Assembly: GCA_024364735.1 (NCBI GenBank)
Contig: JAGFNQ010000733.1
Span: forward strand, 124,001 to 188,000
Direction of reading: 5' to 3'
Length of the DNA stretch: 64,000 nt
Source: Boesenbergia rotunda
Taxonomy: Eukaryota > Streptophyta > Magnoliopsida > Zingiberales > Zingiberaceae
The notes under the pieces were generated by a model. It was given only the letters and a program-made list of their open reading frames with translations, did no database searches and was not told where the DNA came from. Shown in pieces: positions 23,181 through 33,119 of the stretch. The translations under genes and the position numbers were made by a program. The number at the start of each line of letters is the position of its first letter. Within the stretch, counting starts at the first letter, position 1.

Positions 23181-23639
23181 GCATATTCATTCATTCATCA
23201 TACGTAACATCATCATTATGCTTTAAAGGCATGAACCTTAACTTCATTCTTCACTTTCATTCTTAGACATGGCATCATTTTCATTCTTAAACATGGCATC
23301 ATTTTCATTCTTAAACATGGCATCATCCTCATTCTTAAACATAAACATAACATACTTAACATGATATCATTCATATCATGAACCTAACATATCATAGCAT
23401 CATTTTTATCATGATCATAACCCTATCATTCTTATCATGGCATCATTCATATCCTGAATATATACTTATCATACTTATCATGGAAACACATAAACATATA
23501 CTTGAAGTTAAAGGCTCAACCCTAACCCTTGTGTCCTTGAGGTTGGCCGAAACATATGGGGTCTCTAGGGTAATCCAAAAATTCCCAGAAATTGTAATTA
23601 ACCTCCACACATCATAAGGGAATGTAAATTAACATTATC

Positions 23640-24250
23640 AAGATTTTTGGCTTAATTATAGACCTTTAAATCATGGTGACCGAAACCCTTAAACTTAGGG
23701 TTCTTAGTTTTGTTTCTTTCATGTTGGCCGAAACCATAGGGTGTCCTAGGGTACTCCAAAAATTCCCAAAAATTATACTTAACATCTACACATCATAAGG
23801 GAACATTAAATAACTTTATCATGATTTTTAGTATAATTATAGACCTGTAAATCATGGTGGCCGAAACCCTTAAACTTAGGGTTCTTAGTTTTGTTTCTTT
23901 CATGTTGGCCGAAACCCTAGGGTGTCCTAGGGTACTCCAAAAATTCCCAAAAATTATACTTAACCTCTAAACATAATAAGGGAGCATTAAATAACATTAT
24001 AATGATTTTTAGCATAATTATAGACCTGTAAATCATGGTGGCCGAAACCCTTAAACTTAGGGTTCTTAGTTTTGTTTCTTTCATGTTGGCCGAAACCCTA
24101 GGGTGTCCTAGGTTACTCCAAAAATTCCCAAAAATTATACTTAACCTCTACACATCATAAGGGAACATTAAATAAATTTTCATGATTTTTAAAATAATTA
24201 TAGACCTGTAAATCATGGTGGCCGAAACCCTTAAACATGAGGGTCTTGGT
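23640..24250. repeat. Tandem array of a ~180-bp unit with GGCCGAAACCC
   Basis: Four copies of a unit with CATGGTGGCCGAAACCC (near 23673, 23853, 24034 and 24215), each holding the phrase TTAGGGTTCTTAGTTTTG. The units are highly similar. Confidence 0.87.
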
Positions 24251-24639
24251 TTTCTTTCCTTTCAACATCCAATTCGAAAACCAACCACTATATATCATAC
24301 TAAAAATCATAAAAATCATAGGGAACTATTATACCATAGGTGAGGGAGTCTTACCTTGAGTTTCTTGATTTTTCGAACCTTGGAAGAAGAAGAAGATTGT
24401 AAAAGCTTTGGATCCTTGCCTCCTTGTCCTTGTATCCTTGGGAAAACTCTTAGATCTTGGAGATAAGACCTCTTGTGGAGCTTTTCCAAGGGAGAACCCC
24501 TCCTTGGGTATTCGGCTAGGATGAGGGAAGGGAGAGGTTTCGAAATGCAAGTGATGGGAAGAAGAGGTAACTCCCAAAACCCCCCTTTAATAGCCCATTA
24601 AGGAGGCAAATGAAGAGTCTCTCCATGACTCTTCATCTT

Positions 24640-24730
24640 CTTCTATGCCTTAACCAATATCCCCTTCATCTTCTTCTATGCATACATGGTTGTACAAGAG
24701 GTCCAAGGTTCAATCCTTGGCTCATGCACC
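24640..24730 (+). other. tRNA-like segment in the gypsy solo LTR (antisense)
   Basis: ATGCCTTAACCAATAT resembles an A box and AAGGTTCAATCCTTGG a B box, about 50 bases apart. The segment is antisense to the LTR and about 340-430 bp from its 5' end. The other gypsy LTRs have a similar segment at a comparable place. Confidence 0.4.
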
Positions 24731-25811
24731 TTTATTTTTATTTTATTTTTATTTCATTTATTTTATTATTTTTATTTTTTAAATTCCGAAAATCCCCCTA
24801 AAATCACCCATAATTATGCCAATATTCCTAAATAAAATTCTTTTATATTTATATTAATTTTACCTAATTTATATTAATTTTTACCTAATTAATACCCATT
24901 TTTGGAGCCCATTTAAAGCTCATTGGTACTTAGTTTTCTCAATTTAAATGAGAAAACATGGATTTTCTAGGCCAAAGTTCTCCTTAATATTTCTAGGTCC
25001 CTTGGAAAATTATTTAGACATGCTTAATATTTTAAGAAAATATTAAGAGAATTTTCCGGGTCGTTATATATTATGAGTACAAAATTCTCCCCGTGTTTAA
25101 GATATCGAATCCGTTAATTAATTAAATTACTGATAATTTAATTAATCATCATCTAACTCCATGAGTAGTACCACTCAACCTTATCATCATGTTGGACCAA
25201 GTCCACCTGCAGGATTTAACATGATGAGCTTTATGAGCTCCTCAAGGGGACATCATCGACCTGACTCACTAGGACACAGTTTTCTTCTATAATCAATGGC
25301 ACACCATGTAAATATTCTTATTTCCCAACTTACCGAGCCTATCGATTTAACAAATAAATCTCGCCCATTGGTAAATCAAAGAAATAAATATTAAGTACAT
25401 GTGCCCATTATTATATCAGGATTAAGAGCATGCACTCCATATAACTGAGGTCTGATTTAATTATATAGTCAGTATAAATTGAATTACCTCTATGTCGGTC
25501 CTGCACAATACACATAAAGTGTACTAGTGTAATCCTATGGTCAAGAAAAATCAATACCAAATTACACTACAACTATGCCAATGGTTTGTCCAAAATCATC
25601 TAGGTTATGAGCCTCTACTTATACTCTACAAGAGACTAATAACATGATCTTCTGTGTGACACTACATACCATGTTATCTACAATGTAAAGTATTAGACAA
25701 TATACACATAAATAAGCAATATAAATATGCAAACAATGATCATGTGATTCTCTTTCAAAATGTAGATGTCCATACAAAAGCTAGGCTTTTAGTATACATC
25801 CTAACAATGTA

Positions 25812-26440
25812 CGAGATCGGATATCTGCTATGCCATGGGCATGGTTAGTAGATATCAAATTAATCCAGGACAAGGACATTGGACTACGGTAAAACATATA
25901 TTAAAGTACCTGAAAAGGACTAGAGATTATATGCTAGTTTACCAGGCAAATCATTTGCTCCCGGTGGGTTACACGGATTATGATTTCCAATGAGATAGGG
26001 ATAACAGTAAGTCTACCTCAGGTTATGTATTTACTTTGGGAGGTGGAGCCATAGTATGGAGGAGTATCAAGCAGAAATGCATTGCGGACTCCACCATGGA
26101 AGCTGAGTACGTGGTAGCCTCTGAGGTAGCCAAAGAAGCTGTATGACTTAGGAACTTCTTGATGGACTTAGAGGTGATTCTTGGTTTGCCCAAAGCTATC
26201 ATAATTTATTGTGATAATAGTGGTGCAGTAGCAAACTCGATGAAACCACGAGCCCATAAGGCAAGTAAACAAATTGAGCACAAGTACCACCTGATACGAG
26301 ATATTGTAAAGTGAGGAGAAGTTATTGTCGCCAAGATTGCATCAGCAGATAACCTGGCAGATCCTTTCACTAAGGCCCTTCCAGCGAAAGCTTATTATAG
26401 GCATGTTGAGGAGATGAGAATCAGATGTATGATAGTTTGA
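25812..26440 (+). pseudogene. Cop-B1 RNase H and pol C-terminus
   Basis: After the solo LTR the frame resumes with the last RT residues and RNase H. Recognisable parts are GYTDYDFQ-like sequence near 25970, STMEAEYV (about 26090), an IYCDNSGAVA stretch near 26200 and ADPFTKALPAK near 26350, the usual copia pol end. Several nonsense changes are present, for example TGA in VWLRNF at about 26143 and TGA in the KWGEV segment near 26311. Confidence 0.85.
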
Positions 26441-26473
26441 TGGTAGCATAGTCTTTTAGTATATGTGGGAGAT

Positions 26474-26850
26474 TGTTAGGATGTATACTATAAGCCTAGC
26501 TTTTGTATGAACATCTATTTTGGAATAAGAATCACAATGGTCATGTGTTTACATTTTATATTTGTTATATGTATGCAATTGTCTGTTACTTTACATTGTA
26601 GATAACATGGTGTGTGGTGCCACACAGAAGATCATATTATCAGTTCCTTGTAAAGTATAAGTAGTGGCTCACAACCGAGATAAATTTGGATAAACCATTG
26701 GAATGGTTATAGTGTAATTTGGTATTAGTTTATCTTGACTATAGAATTACACTAGTACACTTTGTGTGTATTAAGCAGGACCGATTTGAGGTGATTCAAT
26801 TTATACTGACTATATAATTGATCAAGATCTCAGATTATTATGGATGTACA
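26474..26850 (+). repeat. Cop-B1 3' LTR, truncated
   Basis: After the polypurine stretch ATATGTGGGAGAT the LTR starts TGTTAGGATGTATACTATAAG and follows the 5' LTR closely for about 375 bp. It stops after GATGTACA at 26850 where Cop-C begins. Confidence 0.9.
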
Positions 26851-27127
26851 TGTTAGTAGGAGCCCTAGAGCTAATTATGTGATGATTGACTAGGAACCTT
26901 TTGTATCATATTCTATCATTAATAAAGACATGTTTGGTTATTATACTTACTTTATACTTGTGCCAAATAACTAAGTATAATAATGACCTTGGATAGTATG
27001 TTCTTGTCTGCATCATATCGATTGGTGAATCGATAGTGAGATGATGTAGAGAATACTACACTAAATCATTGCTAGTCAAGCATTAATAATTCAAGGACAA
27101 TATTAATACATGGAGACTAGTATGTAG
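26851..27127 (+). repeat. Cop-C LTR fragment
   Basis: It starts TGTTAGTAGGAGCCC inside the Cop-B1 3' LTR. The stretch from 27075 matches the inverted copy at 14400-14462. It is cut at 27128 by the Sire-D LTR. GTACA before 26851 would be its target duplication, but the partner is not in view. Confidence 0.55.
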
Positions 27128-27554
27128 TGTTAGATCGAGAAAAACGATAGAGGGGGGGGGGTGAGTATCGTTAAAACTTTTCGGATAGAATAAAGAGTGA
27201 AAACGCAGCGGAAATAATTAAATGCACACAGGAACATAAGATTTTTACTTGGTTCGGAGTCGCGGTCGGCTTCTACTCTAAGGCCCACGGTCCTTGACCG
27301 TTTACTTTGGGCAATACTATAATCGTGCAAAATAGTTTACAAGTTGAGTACAGGAATATTGCGAGAAATGTAAATAGCTACACTTTTCGTTACCGACGCC
27401 TGATGTGGATCGTATTTCGGAGCAGAGGGTCGTCGTCGGCGCTGGAATCTCGAAGTTGGAGTTTGCCGGGGTGTAGCGCTTGAACGAAAAGCTTTAGAGC
27501 GTTGAGAAATTGTGTTCTTGAAGCCTTGGGGTCGACCCCCTTTTATAGTCCTCT

Positions 27555-27795
27555 ATCGGGCGGCTGATGGGTTGGGGGCGCCTGACACGTGCCCTCCGAT
27601 CTGTGAATCCTTATCCGCGGGCTCGGTCAGCTCTTATCCTCCCCACTTGGGCGCCTGAGCTGATGGGGGCGCCCGTGACCTCACGGGCTCCTGATCCGCC
27701 TTGGTTCAGTGGCTTCGCAGCTATGATTTGGGATTTGCTTTCACTCTTGGGCGCCCGTATCCTTACGAGCGCCTGAGCCCATTCGGGCGCTTAGG
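27555..27795. promoter_or_regulatory. GGGCGCCC palindrome cluster in the Sire-D LTR
   Basis: Boxes such as GGGCGCCCGTGACCTCACGG (27667) and GGGCGCCCGTATCC (27749), with partial forms (GGGCGCCTGA, GGGCGCTTA), lie just upstream of the minus-strand TATA-like box. The arrangement is two boxes with a spacer of about 9 bp, as in the CAGTCGACTG families. Confidence 0.65.
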
Positions 27796-28039
27796 CCCAG
27801 TGAAGAAGCTTCACTTGCAGACGATCAATCTTTCGACCCTGCAACTAAGGTTAGTCCCAAAAACATAGTAAGTAATAATTACAGCCATAGCTGTCTTGGT
27901 TCTGACTTCGAGTCTCCCAAATGGAACCCTAGGTCGAACCGACGCCTACTGTTCCCTCGATGGGGAACGCATCCTCACCTACTCCTCTCAGGAGAGTTTA
28001 CCTTTTGCCAACCGGCTCCTCTGGTTGGACTTTTGCCCG

Positions 28040-28225
28040 ATCCACCTGACCAGGTCTTCGTGCCCAACTTCCGGTCAGGTCTTCGGTGCCCAGCCCCTTG
28101 CCAGGACTTCGTGCCCAGTCCTCGACCAGGACTTCTTTGCCCGACTTCCGGTCAGGTCTTCTTGCCCAGTCCTTGACCAGGACTTCTTTGCCCAGCCCTT
28201 TGCTAGGACTTCTTGCCTAGTGTAC
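28040..28225. repeat. Tandem array of GCCCAGTCCTTGACCAGGAC type
   Basis: About six degenerate copies of a 28-30 bp unit (CCAGGACTTCTTTGCCC and CGGTCAGGTCTTC variants). The ORFs on both strands here follow from the repeat and are not genes. Confidence 0.8.
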
Positions 28226-28341
28226 CTAGGGCTTCTTCTTGCACACTCAGTGAACATGTTAGACAACAATAACATCTTAACTTCTAAACCCTTTGCCATT
28301 ATCAAAACCCAGGTTTGACTTAGGTGCTGCTTGCACTAACA

Positions 28342-28356
28342 ATCTCCCCCTTTTTG
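28342..28356 (-). other. Polypurine tract of Sire-D
   Basis: On the minus strand CAAAAAGGGGGAGAT abuts the LTR, which fixes the minus orientation of the element. Confidence 0.85.
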
Positions 28357-28419
28357 ATTTATGGCAACCCGGTTCAAAAAGTTAAGTTAAACAACAATTA
28401 AGTAAAGTACCAGTTTTAA

Positions 28420-29000
28420 TTTCCTCCCCTTGGAAGAAATCTCCCCCTGAGTTTTTCAAACATTCGTGGGGTTTTTGAAAAAGTTTCTAAGTCTTTGTTT
28501 CTAAAATTGAAAAGTTTTTTAGGTTTACAATACTTAGAAGATTTTCAAAACGGGATTTTTAAGTTAGAAAAATTTTCCAAAAATATTTTGAGTTGGGCAC
28601 TTAGAAAATTTTCCAACACATTTTAGCTTTAGCACTTAGAAAATTTTCAAGGGAATTTTGAAACACTTAGAAAATTTTACACCAGAAAAAAAATTTAGAG
28701 TAAGTACTTAGAATATTTTGAAAACAATTTTAAGTTAAGTACTTAAAAGAATTTTGAAAACAAGTACTTAAAAGAATTTTCTAAACTGCTTCTGAAGTTT
28801 TAACACTTAGAAAATATTTTTTAAGCAGTTTTAATACTTAGAAAAATTTTCAAGCAAAAATTTGAATTTATAACACTTAGAAAATTTTTCCAAAGTGATT
28901 TTGAATTACTTTACTTTTTGAAAAAGGAGATAAAAGTTTTGAAAAAAAAATTAATTTGAAAAAGGTTTTAAATTTTAAAACCTTCTTTTCTCTCCTTTCC
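28420..29000. repeat. A-rich degenerate repeat of CACTTAGAAAATTTT
   Basis: About a dozen imperfect copies of ACTTAGAAAATTTTC or ACTTAAAAGAATTTTG occur at intervals of 30-45 bp. This is non-coding 3' interior of Sire-D. Confidence 0.75.
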
Positions 29001-29169
29001 AATCTCTCCTCCTTTGCCATATATCAAAAAAAAATATAGCAAGAAAAATGAGTAATAAAAGTAAGGTGCTGTACTGAACCAAAACTGAGTATAAACTGGA
29101 CCAAATCAATTTAAATTTTCTCTTTCGGGTCCTGTTTAACCCAGTTAGCTACTTACTAACTGTTATAAA

Positions 29170-30121
29170 TGATAGATCATCTAGGCGTGTTAGAGGGGGG
29201 GGGGGTGAATAGCACTTTTTCGAAATGGATCTCTACAGAATGATTAGCGCAGCAGAAATAATATGCAAAGGAAATCAAGACAATGCTAACAACGATATTT
29301 TTACTTGGTATCCACCCAGATGGGTGACTAGTCCAAGGATCCACGCCGCGAGCACCACTTTCACTATGGAAAACTCTCCTTCAGGTGGAGAAACCTTTAC
29401 AATGGTGATCTTCCTCTTTACATAATGAAGTAGAATGTGAGAGGAAGTAGAAAACACTCTTCAGACGAGTAGCACTTCGACACTGTACGGAACTGTACCG
29501 CTCACGTGCAAAAGGGTGCTCCTTTTATAGGTGAACACGACAAACTCGCAGTCTGTCCAGCCTCGCACCAGTCGACTGCCCCAAGGGCAATCGACTGGTC
29601 TAGCATTAATTGCTAGCCAATGGCTAGTTTTTGGAGTATACCAGTTGACTGCCCTCGGGGTATACCAGTAGACTGCCCCAAGAGCAGTCGACTGGTCCGA
29701 GGTCAAAAACTCTGTGTGAGTTTTGGCAGTCGACTGCCCTGCCTCTCAGCTTAGTCCCAAGCTTAGTTCCAGCCCTCCGGACCTTCTCCTTCACGTATGC
29801 CTTCAGGTCTACTCCCTTGGCTTGCCTCTTGAAGTCCTCTTCCTCTGGCTATCGTCCCTCGGATGCGCACGCAAGCCTTCCCTTGGCTTGCCTCCATGCC
29901 ACCCTTCACGTGTGCCCTTAAAGTCTACTTCCCGGCTTACCCTTGGAGCTCTCCTCCCTCGGCTCTCGTCCCTCGGATATGTCCACCATGTGTGATTCTC
30001 CAAGTCCTGCAAACTCAATTACACACATCAAATACAACATAACACTCTAACCTTAAACATATTCACACACACACATCAAAATCATGATCTTCCAATCATT
30101 TAAGGCCCGATTGCCTCAACA
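29170..30121 (-). mobile_element. Solo LTR of the Sire-A/G type inside Sire-D
   Basis: In plus coordinates it runs from TGATAGATCATC to ATTGCCTCAACA, with the duplication ATAAA at 29165-29169 and 30122-30126. At 952 bp it matches the Sire-G LTRs (for example 52689-53614) along its length. It has CAGTCGACTG palindromes from 29569 onward (29569-29598, 29645-29700, 29728-29740) and the TATA-like CTTTTATAGG at about 29523. The short ORFs inside are shadows of GC-rich repeats. Confidence 0.92.
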
Positions 30122-30126
30122 ATAAA

Positions 30127-30815
30127 CAGTAGCTTTCGCTAGGGTTAGTCAAGTTAATTGATCTGATCAAGTTAGATTTTCTAAGCTTGACACTTAACCT
30201 AATTACTGTTTAATTGGTATTTAGTGCCCCAATTACTGCAGATGCACTGACTTAGAGCATCTTGAATCAAGACATTGACCTAAGTGTCTCAACTCAGTCT
30301 AGGTTATCAATCAAAAGTACCCTAAGGTGCTTATGAGATGCTGGCTTCTAGATCTATAGGTGCATGCAGTTCTAGGGTTAGGGCCTAGGCTAAGTCCATT
30401 TGCGAAAAAACCCTAGTTTTGAAGGGGGTAAGTTTTAAAAAAAAACTAAGTCGGAAAATCATTTTGAATAAAATAATAAATAAAATTAATTTTTCAAATT
30501 AACTAAGAAATAACACAGTTTTTTGAAAAGAAGTATAAGTAGAGCAGTCCTATTCTACCAAGCATAACATCACAATTGACTAAGCATGCTAATTGAATTG
30601 GCAAGTAATCACTGAGATAAGTGCATAAGATTCATCTGGTCAATAGTAGGACTAGAGAAATCAAACTAAAGTCAAGTTCCAGTCAAGTACGAGACAAATA
30701 CAAGTCAAATAGTTCACACTGCACTGGAGTAGGCTGAAAATGTCAATCTAAACTAAGAGGAAGGGCCAGGATGATAAGATGGGCCAAGCTGGTAAGATGA
30801 GCCAGGCTGCCAGGA
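30127..30815. other. Sire-D 3' interior, non-coding
   Basis: About 690 bp with no gene, AT-rich, continuing the Sire-D sequence interrupted at 29169. Nothing further is recognisable. Confidence 0.6.
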
Positions 30816-32022
30816 TCAAAACAGCGACATCATCTCGTTGTATCGTGCGTCGCTCATTTCTTGATTGGCTCGGATGGCGTCCATCTGCTCGGTGTGGTAG
30901 GCCTCGACCTCCTCCCTGAGACTGTGTAACTTCGTCTGCAATGATGTGATGCGCTGGTCGATAGTCGGTGGGGGTGGCTCCTGTAACTGCTCGTTGATCT
31001 CGGCTGCGAGATCAGCTACGTCTACCTCCACCTCCTCGTCGGAGTCGTCCTGTCGTCTGGCTCTCACCCATCTCCACACTAGGACCCCCGTGGCCAAAAC
31101 ATCTATCCCCGCTAAAGAAAAATTCCTAATCCCTATCTCGTCGAACTCAATCATCGAAATAATCTCTCCGGCAGTGATGTCTCGACCGTGGTGGTGAAGA
31201 AGGGAGGTAATCATGTGGCAGTAGGGCGTACGAACTCGATCATGTGTGGATATGCTCGAGGCGTAAATGATGGTACGGAAGATGTGGAGACCTATGTCGA
31301 TATCAAGCTGATGAATCATGGCATAAAGTAAGAAGGTATGAAATGGTCGCATGGTCACGACATCTCGAGTGGTAAGTGGGAGAACACATCGAACTATGAC
31401 TCGATAGAGGGCATAGTCCTGGACTCGGAGGTCAACCGACTGAAATCGCCGAGCCAACGGATTTCGCACATCTCCAAAGAAATACGAGTAAAGTGTGTCT
31501 AATGTAATGTGCGAATAGGGGGGGGTGCGAAGGGTGGGTCTGCCGGAGGATAACAAGAAAAGGTCAATTGCGAAGGTCGTAGTCCTAGGAACCGATTGAA
31601 CAGAGTAGGAGAAATATTTAGGGGAGTGCCTTGAACGGTGGTAGTGTAGAGTTGGTCATCAATCTTGACAAAGTTGTTGTAAAACTCTGCACACAGGGTT
31701 GAGTTTATCGGATGTGTACAGAAGACTAGGTGGTCTAGTTGATAAAAGTTGATGACGTCCATCGCTAAGGGACAGGATTGGGTAAAAAATTGCCTATTTA
31801 GAAAACTAGTCTTTATAGGCGTGAAAGTTATTTGGGCAAATTTGTTGAATAATTCTAGGTTGGGAAACCTCGGGTCGGGGCTAGATTCGGCCACGGGGTT
31901 GGGTTGGGAGATGCGGCGTTTTCTAGATATTTAAAGAAAATGAAATTGCAATCATGCATTTAATAAGTAAGAAAATGAAATTGCAAAAAAAATGCATAAA
32001 AAGATTTATACCGGGGCGGCAT
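30816..32022 (-). pseudogene. Env-position ORF of Sire-D with a short intron
   Basis: On the minus strand exon 1 (32022-32012) is ATG CCG CCC CG. A GT...AG intron (32011-31923, 89 bp) follows, and exon 2 continues in frame as (R)KRRISQPNPVAESSPDP, again basic at the N-terminus. Exon 2 encodes about 369 residues with the same layout as the Sire-E ORF: LCAEFYNNFVKID, VQGTPLNISPTLFNRFLGL, then a Leu-rich half with YAMIHQLDIDIGLHIFRTI, an acidic segment (DDSDEEVEVDVADLAAEI) and a C-terminal coiled coil. One frameshift lies in a run of eight G (31518-31525); with seven the frame is open throughout. It resembles the 'putative plant transposon protein' domain. Function is unknown. Confidence 0.72.
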
Positions 32023-32129
32023 TCTTGAGGTCAAGCATTTGAAGACTAGCAAGGAGGTCCGGGCGCCTTGGAATGAAGAGGAGTGAAGGAGAGTTTTGAT
32101 TTTGGTGTGGGGGAAGTGGAAGGAGCCAT

Positions 32130-32375
32130 GCTCCTTAAATAGTGTTATACGGGCGCCCGATAGGTCACGGGCACCCGAGTTCATTGGGGCGCCCGTAAGG
32201 TCACAGGCGCCCGGGTCAGACGACAGCTTTTTGGCAGAATTGACTGCCTTGGATGAAGAGACAGACTTGGGTGCCTGATAGGTCACGGGCGCCTAGGTCA
32301 GATGGATAGGGTTGACAGCTTTTGCTATCTCGGTCGAAGGAAAAGTTGCGGGCGCCCGACAGGTCACGGGCGCTT
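32130..32375 (-). promoter_or_regulatory. Internal promoter-like block upstream of the Sire-D ORF
   Basis: Four GGGCGCCC-type box pairs (near 32151, 32187, 32281 and 32350), with TAGGTCAC-like 9-bp spacers, are followed on the minus strand by CTATTTAAGG (32142-32133), about 110 bp before the ORF ATG. The LTR of the same element has the same boxes next to its TATA. I infer a promoter for the spliced ORF; no transcript evidence is available. Confidence 0.6.
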
Positions 32376-32399
32376 GATCTGACAATAGTTTGACTTTTG

Positions 32400-33119
32400 A
32401 CCATTTGACCATATTTGACTATTTTGACCCGGTTTGACTCTTTTGACTAACTAACAATTAGGTCAGTTAAGCTCTAATTTGCATGATTCAGTATTTTTAT
32501 TAAAAAAACAAATGAATTTGAGTTAGATCCTAACCATCTCACCTAGTCTATAGTTATCAATCATGTTAACCTTATGGGTTTTGTGAGACAGGTTTTAATA
32601 GAAGTAAGAATTTTATTTTTAAAAACCATGATTAATTTTGAAAGTTAAATTAATTTTAAAATCAATTAATTATGCTTTAAATTTATTTTTAAAAAATGGT
32701 TGAATCTAAGATTAATTGAAATCTGTGTTAGATTCAAATCTGACAATAGTAAAGTGAATTTGGTTTTCAATAATCGGCTTCCATGTCTTGGCAAGGCACT
32801 AGGCCTTCTTTGGCCGTAGCCTTATTGGATCATCAACCCTTTTCTTGACAAATCCTTTTATTGAAAATCCATCTTCAAGTTACTCCTTGAAAGATTTTGG
32901 TCTAACTAGTTTGGGTCTTGGATCGGTAGCTTCGGCTAGTTCCGCCAAAATGGCTTCCCTAACGTACTATCATCTCACCTCCACCCAATATTATGTTGTT
33001 CAAATTTCAGTTAATCGTATTAGTCCTTAATCTAACCAGTCCTAGGTCTAAGCATGGTAAATTGCAGAAAATAAATAAACAAGCAAGCATGCTATTTTAA
33101 AATAAGACAAGAATTTATT
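32400..33119. other. Sire-D interior, no gene seen
   Basis: AT-rich sequence between the palindrome cluster and the gag remnant. In a complete Sirevirus pol would lie here, but no integrase, RT or RNase H motif is visible in any frame. Confidence 0.6.

Larger units (their letters stand above)
21469..25068 (-). mobile_element. Gypsy solo LTR (3.6 kb) nested in the Cop-B solo LTR
   Basis: On the plus strand it starts TGTAACGCCCG and ends GGGTCGTTATA, with the duplication TATTA at 21464-21468 and 25069-25073. The end TATA would be TACA in an intact LTR, a single change. The minus orientation fits a typical gypsy LTR start (T-A-TAACGACCCGG) and end (CGGGCGTTACA). It holds four tandem-repeat blocks and no credible coding sequence. 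The ORF at 24329-24577 lies in low-complexity sequence and is not supported. Confidence 0.88.
20387..25806 (-). mobile_element. Solo LTR of the Cop-B family, reverse orientation, inside Cop-B1
   Basis: On the plus strand it runs from TGTTGGGATTCC to GTATACATCCTAACA, which is a Cop-B LTR on the minus strand. It is flanked by ATGTA at 20382-20386 and 25807-25811. Removing it restores the RT sequence MYAMLCTRP-like across the junction. After subtracting the nested gypsy LTR (21469-25068) the LTR is about 1.8 kb. No interior sequence is present, so a solo LTR is the simplest reading. Thus a Cop-B element inserted into another member of its own family. Confidence 0.9.
14463..26850 (+). mobile_element. 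Ty1/copia retrotransposon Cop-B1
   Basis: The order is 5' LTR (14463-16052), primer-binding site, leader, gag, knuckle, protease, integrase, RT, RNase H, and a truncated 3' LTR (26474-26850). Integrase before RT defines Ty1/copia. The RT/RNase H junction is split by a reverse-oriented solo LTR of the same family (20387-25806). The 3' LTR is cut at 26850 where Cop-C starts, so the right target duplication is lost. The left flank pentamer is AATGC. Cop-B2 (50675-63225, minus) is a sister copy. Confidence 0.92.
27128..28341 (-). repeat. Sire-D 3' LTR
   Basis: In plus coordinates it begins TGTTAGATCGAG and ends TTGCACTAACA, 1214 bp. It shows the Sirevirus-like G-run GAGGGGGGGGGTGA near 27150 (TCACCCCCC... 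at the LTR 3' end on the minus strand), a minus-strand TATA-like CTATAAAAGGG at about 27538-27548, GGGCGCCC-type palindromes next to it (27555-27790), and a 28-bp-type tandem repeat. The pentamer left of it is TGTAG. Confidence 0.85.

Noticed and set aside
23640..24250. Telomere-like AAACCCTTAAAC text
   Set aside because: Only short CCCT/AGGG pieces within a 180-bp unit; there is no run of the 7-bp plant telomere repeat.
24329..24577. 82-codon minus ORF in the gypsy solo LTR
   Set aside because: Low complexity, no domain, and antisense to nothing conserved.
29723..29995. ORFs recurring in Sirevirus LTRs (29723-29995, 43623-43910, 53209-53484, 58204-58479)
   Set aside because: They recur because the LTR is the same. 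They lie antisense over GC-rich imperfect repeats, show no domain, and their starts and ends shift between copies.
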